DNA from: Pyrinomonadaceae bacterium
GTDB lineage: Bacteria; Acidobacteriota; Blastocatellia; Pyrinomonadales; Pyrinomonadaceae
Reading direction: 5' to 3'
Assembly (NCBI GenBank): GCA_026786155.1
Contig: JAJAYR010000424.1
Location: forward strand, 1-6,019
Length of the DNA: 6,019 nt
The position numbers and the translations under genes are program-made. The stretch's first letter is position 1. Every line of letters begins with the position of its first letter. Shown here piece by piece: positions 1-4,804 of the stretch. Below the pieces are notes generated by a model that ran no database searches, was not told where the DNA came from, and saw nothing but the letters and a program-made list of their open reading frames with translations.

Positions 1-233
1 AACTCGTCGCCCAAGCCGATTTCTTCGACGATTTTTCTGGTAAAAGCGTCCGAAAGAAGTGTAACGTGATAATGTTTATCCCAAACCACATCGCGGATTT
101 GCCACGCGCTCGCTAGTCCGCCGATTTCCGATGCAGATTCAAAAACGGTAACTTGCTTGCCCGCTTCCGCAAACCGCAAGGCGAGCGTCAAACCGAGAAA
201 ACCGCTTCCGATGATGGCAACTTTTTGAGACAT
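1..233 (-). CDS. FAD/NAD(P)-binding oxidoreductase, N-terminal part (cut by window edge)
   Basis: Only the first 77 codons are present; the rest lies beyond the window. The protein opens MSQKVAIIGSGFLGLTLALR, a Rossmann dinucleotide-binding fold with the GxGxxG fingerprint (GSGFLG, residues 9-14) right after the start, and an acidic residue (FES, about residue 35) ending the second strand where the ribose hydroxyls of FAD are normally held. A GGLASAW segment near residue 42 matches the GG-doublet of the flavin amine-oxidase/UDP-galactopyranose-mutase/protoporphyrinogen-oxidase superfamily, and the following HYH...LGL stretch is typical of family members found in polysaccharide loci. The ATG is 3 bases after the stop of the upstream acyltransferase gene, so the two are probably cotranscribed. 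No Shine-Dalgarno sequence precedes it. The substrate cannot be assigned: a sugar mutase, a desaturase-like enzyme or another amine-oxidase-fold protein are all possible. Confidence 0.85.
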   Translation of the reverse strand, partial: MSQKVAIIGSGFLGLTLALRFAEAGKQVTVFESASEIGGLASAWQIRDVVWDKHYHVTLLSDAFTRKIVEEIGLGDE

Positions 234-236
234 TAA

Positions 237-838
237 TTATTTTTGAAAAATGTATTTATATTCACCTGAATAATTATTGAAAACGGAATTTTCTGCATCT
301 TCATCAGTTAGTTCTGTGTCTAATAATTCAGAATAATCTTCTGATTTGATTTCCTTTTCTTCAATTGGCTTATCGTTAGCAAACTTAATTATGTAAGAAA
401 CTAAATCCTGTCCATCTTGGGAGATTTCAACTTCCGCTTCAAATGGCTCTCTCCATTGTTTTCCGCCAACGTCAGACTGTAATCCCCAAACCATTTCACC
501 ATTAAGAAAGGCTTTATTTGGTAATTTTCCGGTTAATTTTTCGTTCATCATTCCGTCAATCCACCTTTCTCTATTGTCCCAATCTGAAAAATGCAAGTTC
601 CAAGATAAGAGATACCCAAAGGCAAAAGCTATTATGTTTTCAGATTTATCACTTTGATTTTCCCCATTGAAACTTTGCAAAAACTTGAATATATCGTTTG
701 CAATTATTTTTTCAACTTTTTTAATTTCCTCTTTTATTTCTTCTTCCGTCAATATTTCTTTCACTTCACGATTTACAATCTCGTAACGCAAACCGCAAAT
801 ACATTCAAATTCTCTCTGTTCTGAATTATCAAACTTAT
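237..838 (-). other. AT-rich 3' extension of the acyltransferase gene
   Basis: By hand count, positions 241-840 are about 32% GC (193 of 600), while 841-1320 of the same reading frame are about 54% (260 of 480). The change is abrupt and falls inside the cysteine-motif region. The encoded tail begins with a charged, probably helical or coiled stretch (EEEIKEEIKKVEKIIAND), then a Trp-rich section (SWNLHFSDWDNRERWIDG; GEMVWGLQSDVGGKQW), a short strand-like section (AEVEIS..LVSYIIKF) and a very acidic end. This order suggests a folded domain of about 150 residues rather than random read-through. I do not recognise it. A separately acquired gene fused to the acyltransferase is my preferred explanation. 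Confidence 0.6.
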
Positions 839-1349
839 GAAAAAGCTGTCCGCATTTGCAGACCGCGCCGACCGAACGCGCCGGGCTTCCCAGCACGAGA
901 TGAAAATCGGGAACTGATTTCGTCACGACCGAACCCATTCCGACCATCGCCCAGCGTCCGATTTCGAGTTCGTTGCCGATGATGCAACCCGCGCCGATAG
1001 TCGCGCCTTCTCTGACCAAAGTCGGCAAAGTGTGTTCATCAGGTTCGCTCGGACGCAAGGTTTTCAAATCGGGAAACGTCGCCCGCGGAAATCTGTCGTT
1101 CGTGAAAGTCGTCGCGGCTGAAATCATCACGCCGTCTTCAATTGTTACGGCGGCGCAGATATAAACCATCGCGTTGATTTTCACGCGGTTGCCGATTCGC
1201 ACATCATAAGCGATATAAGTTTTCTCGCCGATGATACATTCTTCGCCAATCGTTGCGCCGTGCCGGATATGCACGTTGTCCCAAACGCTCGTGCCTTCGC
1301 CGATTTTTACGTTTTCTTCGATGATTGCCGTCGGGTGAATTTTTATCAT
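237..1349 (-). CDS. Left-handed beta-helix N-acyltransferase with zinc-ribbon-like motif and unknown C-terminal extension
   Basis: Residues 1-160 (counted from the ATG at 1349) carry hexapeptide repeats (HPTAIIEENVKIGEG, GATIGEECIIGEKTYIAYDVRIG, EGATIGAGCIIGNELEIG) and the signature TFTNDRFPRA, TLVREGATIGAG and VLGSPARSVG of the WbpD/WlbB/QdtC-type sugar N-acetyltransferases, which acylate the amino group of a nucleotide-linked amino sugar as trimers using acyl-CoA. A CxCG...CxCG pair (cysteines near 164, 166, 183 and 185) follows, a small metal-ribbon tail seen in some relatives. About 180 further residues match nothing I recognise; they are rich in Glu, Lys and Asn. I prefer the ATG at 1349 to the in-frame ATG at 1385: homology starts MIKIHPTA, and the 12 extra residues would be encoded by a dispersed repeat. 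The neighbouring dehydrogenase and aminotransferase supply the expected upstream steps. Family assignment is firm; acyl group and sugar are not known. Confidence 0.85.
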   Translation of the reverse strand: MIKIHPTAIIEENVKIGEGTSVWDNVHIRHGATIGEECIIGEKTYIAYDVRIGNRVKINAMVYICAAVTIEDGVMISAATTFTNDRFPRATFPDLKTLRPSEPDEHTLPTLVREGATIGAGCIIGNELEIGRWAMVGMGSVVTKSVPDFHLVLGSPARSVGAVCKCGQLFHKFDNSEQREFECICGLRYEIVNREVKEILTEEEIKEEIKKVEKIIANDIFKFLQSFNGENQSDKSENIIAFAFGYLLSWNLHFSDWDNRERWIDGMMNEKLTGKLPNKAFLNGEMVWGLQSDVGGKQWREPFEAEVEISQDGQDLVSYIIKFANDKPIEEKEIKSEDYSELLDTELTDEDAENSVFNNYSGEYKYIFQK

Positions 1350-1360
1350 TTCAATTTTGT

Positions 1361-1455
1361 TTAACGCAAAGCCGCGAAGGCGCAAAGCCGCGAAGATTTT
1401 TAAAATCAGCTTATGTTTTCCTTTGCGACTCTGCGTCTTTGCGCCTTCGCGTTAA
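1361..1455. repeat. 95-bp palindromic dispersed-repeat element (MITE/REP-like)
   Basis: The element begins TTAACGC and ends GCGTTAA, so its termini are inverted copies. Inside, CGCGAAGGCGCAAAG (1373-1387) is perfectly complementary to CTTTGCGCCTTCGCG (1437-1451), a 15-bp stem around a 49-base spacer; the spacer holds a smaller dyad (GATTTT/AAAATC, 1394-1406). Each arm is a run of near-repeats of a CTTTGCG/CTTCGCG unit. It fills the gap between the dehydrogenase stop (1459) and the acyltransferase start (1349). Transcribed, it would form a strong hairpin just before the acyltransferase start, which could stabilise or process the message. There is no U-tract after it, so it is not a canonical terminator. 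Confidence 0.75.
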
Positions 1456-1458
1456 AAA

Positions 1459-2523
1459 TTACTTAGCGGCGGATTCGCTTTTTTCAACGACTTTTTGCCA
1501 GAGATTTTGATTCAAAGATTTGTATGCCGCTTCGATGACTTCGACGGAGGCGAGCGCGTCGGCGGGTTTTGTAAGCAGTTCTTCGCCAGCGACAATCGCG
1601 TTGCGGAAATTTTCGATTTTTGAACGGAAAGCCTGAACTTTGTCGTAACCTTTGCCGAAAACTTCCCAATCGGGCGACGAATTTAATTTATATTTCGATG
1701 CTTGCCAGCCGATATGCAGAGTTCCGTTCGTGCCGTAGACGCTGATGAAATTGGGTAATTCTTTGTTAATTCCCCACGTTAAATCAACGCTGGCAGCAAT
1801 CCCATTTTCGGTTTTTGCCAATAATTTTACGTTTTCGTCAACCGACAAATCCTGCGTTTTTCCCGTTTCGACGGCGAGAACTTCCGTTATCGCGCCGAGA
1901 AAATAGCGGATAATATCAACCGAATGCGTGCCGTTGTCCATCAAAACGCCGCCGCCGGAAATTTCAAAATTTGAATTCCAACGCTTCGACATATCAACTT
2001 TGGCGGTGAAAGCGTTTTCAAACTGCACGATGTCGCCGAGAACGCCCGACGCGAGAATCGCTTTGGCTTTAACGACGTCTTCGCAGTAGCGAAACTTCGT
2101 CGCCATCGTGAATACGACGTTTGATTTTTCAGCCGTTTCAATCATTTTCCGCGCTTCGGCAACGCTCAAACAAAGCGGTTTTTCACATAAAACATTCGTG
2201 CCGCGATTCATAAAATACATCGCAATTTCCGGGTGCGAGTTCGGCGGCGTGGAAATGATAACAGCATCAATTTCGCTGTTTTCGGCTAAAGTTTTGTAGT
2301 CGCTAAACGCTTTCGCGCCGAACGGTTCGGCAAACGCCTTCACCGAATCCTGATTGATGTCGGCAACCGCCACCAATTGACAGCAATCGCTTTGCTGAAA
2401 AGCCTGCGCGTAAGTTTGGGCAATGCCGCCCGTTCCGATAAGTGCGAAACGCAGAGGCGACGCGGAGACAGCGGGACGCGGGGACGCGGAGATTTGTTGG
2501 CTAACTTGATTTTTTTGATTCAT
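1459..2523 (-). CDS. Gfo/Idh/MocA-family NAD(P)-dependent sugar dehydrogenase
   Basis: This 354-residue protein has an N-terminal Rossmann domain with the nucleotide-binding loop GTGGIA (residues 30-35), an acidic strand end (VADIN, about 54-57), STPPNSH (91-97) and the family hallmark EKP (114-116), whose lysine is the usual catalytic residue. The C-terminal substrate domain carries GGGVLMDNGTHSVD (190-203), with the Asp and His that serve in proton transfer in this family. It probably oxidises a nucleotide sugar to a keto-sugar for the neighbouring aminotransferase, like WbpB-type enzymes, though the superfamily is broad. Residues 1-23 are an extra leader before the usual family start (LRFALIGTG); residues 11-24 are encoded by a GC-rich dispersed repeat. 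No other ATG, GTG or TTG start is available between it and the Rossmann motif, so the leader is presumably translated. There is no Shine-Dalgarno sequence. Confidence 0.92.
   Translation of the reverse strand: MNQKNQVSQQISASPRPAVSASPLRFALIGTGGIAQTYAQAFQQSDCCQLVAVADINQDSVKAFAEPFGAKAFSDYKTLAENSEIDAVIISTPPNSHPEIAMYFMNRGTNVLCEKPLCLSVAEARKMIETAEKSNVVFTMATKFRYCEDVVKAKAILASGVLGDIVQFENAFTAKVDMSKRWNSNFEISGGGVLMDNGTHSVDIIRYFLGAITEVLAVETGKTQDLSVDENVKLLAKTENGIAASVDLTWGINKELPNFISVYGTNGTLHIGWQASKYKLNSSPDWEVFGKGYDKVQAFRSKIENFRNAIVAGEELLTKPADALASVEVIEAAYKSLNQNLWQKVVEKSESAAK
2450..2493 (+). repeat. GC-rich dispersed repeat, copy 1 (inside dehydrogenase 5' end)
   Basis: On the plus strand this stretch consists of imperfect tandem units of about 9-10 bases built on GACGCGGAGA. 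It encodes, on the minus strand, residues ISASPRPAVSASPLR of the dehydrogenase leader. CGACGCGGAGAC at 2458-2469 is the exact reverse complement of 2999-3010 in the second copy, so the two copies face each other across the four-helix-bundle gene. Confidence 0.75.
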
Positions 2524-2536
2524 AGAATTTAATTCT

Positions 2537-2926
2537 TTAAAAGATTACTGCTTGATAGTCCAATTGTTCGGTTCGGAAATCATTTTGACTAATTGCCCGA
2601 TGACTAGTATCGTATCGGGAATCCAAATCGGCGAATTTTTCCGGCGAAATGTATTTGCACCGCAGGGAAAATTCCAGCCAGACTCTAGTTTCTTCCGCTT
2701 CTGCTTCGGAATCCGAAAGTTTGCTGACGAAATGCGCCGGATAGCGGCGTTTGCGCCACGCTTCGGCGATGTTTGCACAAACCGAGCGCGACGAACGCCG
2801 CATCTGGTCAACCATCGAATACTTTTCTTCGGCGGGATAATTTTTCGTCATTTCAAAAATTTCCATTGCCGAATCAAACGCCGATTGATAAACGCGCAAT
2901 TCCCTGTAACTGCGAATATTCGCCAT
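2537..2926 (-). CDS. Four-helix-bundle protein of the S23/23S rRNA intervening-sequence (IVP) family, frameshifted C-terminus
   Basis: The sequence has the family's order of features: SYRELRVYQSAFDSAMEIFEMTK (first helix, residues 6-28), QMRRSSRSVCANIAEAWRKR (41-60, the conserved Q-x-R-R-S...NIAE segment), FVSKLSDSEAEAEETRVWLEF (66-86) and KYISPEKFADLDSRYD (91-106). Members of this family are encoded in intervening sequences of bacterial 23S rRNA genes; relatives include the Avd accessory protein of diversity-generating retroelements. They form helical bundles that oligomerise and may bind nucleic acid; many stand-alone copies have no known role. The expected last helix (IIGQLVKMIxxPxxW) is absent from this frame but present in another frame ending at 2545, so a one-base shift near 2600-2612 replaced the last 20 or so residues. 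It starts 3 bases after the aminotransferase stop and sits between inverted GC-rich repeats, unlike a normal sugar-pathway gene. Confidence 0.85.
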   Translation of the reverse strand: MANIRSYRELRVYQSAFDSAMEIFEMTKNYPAEEKYSMVDQMRRSSRSVCANIAEAWRKRRYPAHFVSKLSDSEAEAEETRVWLEFSLRCKYISPEKFADLDSRYDTSHRAISQNDFRTEQLDYQAVIF

Positions 2927-2929
2927 AAA

Positions 2930-4228
2930 TTATTGGCAGATATTTCCGCCGCAGACAACGCAGCCGCCGGCACTTTCTCCGTGTCTGCGAGTCTCCGCGT
3001 CTCCGCGTCGGACCGTTTTCACCGCTTCCTTGATTGAATCGGCTAAAAATTCGGCGTGTGCCGCTTCGTATTTTTCGTTTATCGGCAGCACGAGAACGTC
3101 GTGCAAGCCTTTGAAAGTGCCGGGAAATTTTTCTTCCGAATAATCAACGGCTTCGGGACGCGCCAAATTGAACGGGAAATGCGAATCGCCCAAAGTATTT
3201 TGTTCGGTAAAAACCTGACATTTGAAAGCCGGTTTGACGACGTAGCGCGGCGCGGAAGCGACATCATAAACCTTCAACGCTTTGGCTAATCCGACTGCGC
3301 CGTCCTGAATTTTAGTGTCGTCCACGCGCAGACAGTATTTCCAATAAACGTGCGTCGCGCCTCGTGCGGCTTGATAAACTTCGATGCCGTCAATTCCGGC
3401 GAGTTTTTCGTCGAGAATCTTCGCCATTTTCTGTCGTTGGGCGACGCAGGCATCGAGTTTTTTCAATTGTTCGACTGCCAAAGCCGCCTGCAATTCGGTC
3501 ATTCGATAATTCAACGCGGAAAAATAATGGTCGGCGTTAGCATCGCCGTAACCCCACGCTTTGTTGATAAAAAGAAACATTCGCCGCGCCAAATCATCAT
3601 CGTTCGTAACGACAATTCCGCCTTCGCCGGTCGTCAGATGTTTGCCTTGCTGAAACGAAAACGCGCCGATTTTTCCGATTGTGCCGACGTATTTGCCGTC
3701 AACCGTCGCCAGCGGCGATTGCGCCGTGTCCTCGATAACCGGAATGCCGCGCGAGTCGGCAAGTGCCATAATTTCATTCATCATGCACGGATTTCCGAAC
3801 AGGTGCGTCACGATTATCGCCTTCGTTTTATCGGACAAAACTGCTTCGATAGTTTGCGCCGTAACATTCAAAGTTTTCGGGCAAACGTCCGCGAAAACCG
3901 GAATCGCGCCTTGAAACATAATCGGTGTCAACGCGCCCATATCGGTGATCGAAGTGGTTACAATCTCGTCGCCCGGATTCGGATTTATCGCCGCAATCGC
4001 CGTGTGAACCGCCGCCGAACCGGAGTTGCAGGCGTAGGCGTATTTCACGCCGAGTTTTTCGGCGAAACTCGCTTCAAGCTGTTTGCCGAATCTGCCTTTG
4101 GTGGTAATTAACACGCCCGACTGCAAAACTTCCGTGACGGCGGCGATTTCCTCCGCGCCGAAAGTTCTGCCCGAAATATCCTGGTCGGACGGCAGTTTTA
4201 TCGTTTGTTTTTGTGTTTTAGGGGACAT
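2930..4228 (-). CDS. PLP-dependent sugar aminotransferase, DegT/DnrJ/EryC1/StrS family
   Basis: This is a 432-residue fold-type I aminotransferase that would convert a keto-sugar (likely nucleotide-linked) to an amino sugar using glutamate or glutamine. Visible features are CNSGSAAVHTAI (67-78, phosphate-binding loop), VIEDTAQS (164-171, Asp binding the PLP ring nitrogen), SFQQGKHLTTGEGG (191-204, with the PLP Schiff-base lysine at 196) and LNYRMTELQAA (239-249). The QQxKxLTxGEGG form resembles the StrS/StsC-like branch. Relatives are commonly about 360-410 residues; here the recognisable protein ends near residue 405 (SIKEAVKTV), and the last 26 residues are encoded by a GC-rich repeat and a Cys-containing end (CVVCGGNICQ). 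An AT-rich gap precedes the gene, so it may have its own promoter. Its partners are the dehydrogenase and acyltransferase downstream. I am confident of the family but not of the sugar. Confidence 0.93.
   Translation of the reverse strand: MSPKTQKQTIKLPSDQDISGRTFGAEEIAAVTEVLQSGVLITTKGRFGKQLEASFAEKLGVKYAYACNSGSAAVHTAIAAINPNPGDEIVTTSITDMGALTPIMFQGAIPVFADVCPKTLNVTAQTIEAVLSDKTKAIIVTHLFGNPCMMNEIMALADSRGIPVIEDTAQSPLATVDGKYVGTIGKIGAFSFQQGKHLTTGEGGIVVTNDDDLARRMFLFINKAWGYGDANADHYFSALNYRMTELQAALAVEQLKKLDACVAQRQKMAKILDEKLAGIDGIEVYQAARGATHVYWKYCLRVDDTKIQDGAVGLAKALKVYDVASAPRYVVKPAFKCQVFTEQNTLGDSHFPFNLARPEAVDYSEEKFPGTFKGLHDVLVLPINEKYEAAHAEFLADSIKEAVKTVRRGDAETRRHGESAGGCVVCGGNICQ
2973..3014 (-). repeat. GC-rich dispersed repeat, copy 2 (inside aminotransferase 3' end)
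   Basis: Read on the minus strand, this is the same tandem-unit family as copy 1 (units of the GACGCGGAGAC type) and encodes RRGDAETRRHGES in the aminotransferase tail. It is inverted relative to copy 1. Over about 36 bases the two copies agree at most positions with one gap, including 12 consecutive identical bases (2999-3010 against 2458-2469). The intervening segment is about 480 bp and contains only the four-helix-bundle gene and gene edges. Confidence 0.75.
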
Positions 4229-4306
4229 AGTTTTATTTATAAATTTAATTTTTGAAATTTTGTGAAAAATTTCTCTTTTTAGTAAATGTTTATTTCGTTC
4301 GAGATT
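4229..4306 (-). promoter_or_regulatory. AT-rich intergenic gap, candidate promoter region of the aminotransferase operon
   Basis: These 78 bases are the only untranslated gap upstream of the aminotransferase and are strongly AT-rich. A TATAAA box (minus strand, 4241-4236) lies 7 bases before the ATG, with a poor TTCACA element (4266-4261) 19 bases further up. If used, transcription would start at or very near the ATG, giving an almost leaderless message. Such boxes arise easily in AT-rich DNA, so this is a weak call. Confidence 0.3.
4254..4273. promoter_or_regulatory. Perfect AT-rich dyad (8-bp arms, 4-base spacer)
   Basis: On the plus strand GAAATTTT and AAAATTTC flank the spacer GTGA, a perfect inverted repeat. 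It overlaps the weak TTCACA promoter-like element, which would suit an operator. On the minus strand it is not followed by a U-tract, so a terminator for the upstream glycosyltransferase is unlikely. The AT-only arms make chance occurrence plausible. Confidence 0.3.
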
Positions 4307-4804
4307 TCACGGTTTTTCCGCGATTTCTTTGATTGATTTTGTTTCGATGGCGTTTTTTCTGGTGTCAAAACGAATTTTGAGCAGATTCGAGAGCAGTTTG
4401 AGATGACCGAAAACGGTGCGAAGCGTTTTCATTTTGGAGAATCCGAACAGGCGAACTTCTAAAGTCGCCGGATACTCGATGATTTTTCCGCCGCTTAAAT
4501 CGAGCCGTCCGAGCATTTCCGCCACGCCGAGAAAACCCGTTTCCGTCATCGGCAAATTGACGACCGAAGACCGGCGATAAACGCGAAAACAACTCGTATA
4601 AGTGTCGAGTTTCGAGCGCAGAACGCGGCGATAAAGAAACGACGCGCCTTTGGATAAAAACAAACGCCATTCAGGAACATTTCGCACACCGCCGTTTTTG
4701 TGATACGGCGAAGCCGTAACCAAATCAACGCCGTCGCTGAAGCGGCAGCATTCTGACGAGTTCGTGCGGGTCGTAAGTGCAGTCGCAATCCATCGAACAA
4801 ACAA
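4307..4804 (-). pseudogene. Family 2 glycosyltransferase, C-terminal part, out of frame with its N-terminal part
   Basis: This frame carries the continuation of the glycosyltransferase begun in the upstream gene. Real homology starts near 4738 with SDGVDLVTASPYHKNGGVRNVPEWRL, followed by GASFLYRRVLRSKLDTYTSCFRVYRRSSV, TGFLGVAEMLGRLDL and LEVRLFGFSKMKTLRTVFGH, which are characteristic of dolichol-phosphate-mannose-synthase-like GT2 proteins. These sections include the acceptor-side loops and a C-terminal amphipathic or membrane-associated helix. The first 22 or so residues from the ATG at 4804 are an out-of-frame reading of the upstream domain and not genuine sequence. The join to the upstream frame lies around 4735-4745. 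Restoring the frame would give one protein of about 561 residues. Either the gene is broken or the assembly has an indel. Confidence 0.8.

Noticed and set aside
1350..1385. Upstream ATG for the acyltransferase (12 extra residues)
   Set aside because: The extra residues are repeat-encoded (RLRGFALN), and family homology starts at the ATG at 1349.
1325..1510. Plus-strand open frame across the palindromic element
   Set aside because: Its peptide is a translation of the CTTTGCG-type repeat and gene edges. Such products are common artefacts of dispersed repeats.
2525..2535. Short palindrome GAATTTAATTC between the four-helix-bundle and dehydrogenase genes
   Set aside because: Five-base AT-rich arms in an AT-rich gap are easily due to chance, with no associated U-tract or promoter.
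2537..2926. Diversity-generating retroelement (Avd homologue)
   Set aside because: The small protein is related by fold, but no reverse transcriptase or template/variable repeat pair is visible in the window.
2450..3014. CRISPR or tandem-array interpretation of the repeats
   Set aside because: The units are adjacent without regular spacers and degenerate, and no cas genes are present.
2552..3037. Plus-strand open frame of 161 codons opposite the four-helix-bundle gene
   Set aside because: The minus strand carries clear family motifs; the plus-strand product has none and spans the GC-rich repeat.
3350..4111. Long plus-strand open frame of 253 codons opposite the aminotransferase
   Set aside because: It is an Arg/Phe/Asn-rich mirror of a well-supported aminotransferase with PLP motifs on the minus strand. 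It shows no recognisable domain, so it is a shadow frame.
4725..4804. Programmed ribosomal frameshift in the glycosyltransferase
   Set aside because: No slippery heptamer or in-place stimulatory structure is evident, and a second unrelated frameshift nearby makes decay or assembly error more likely.
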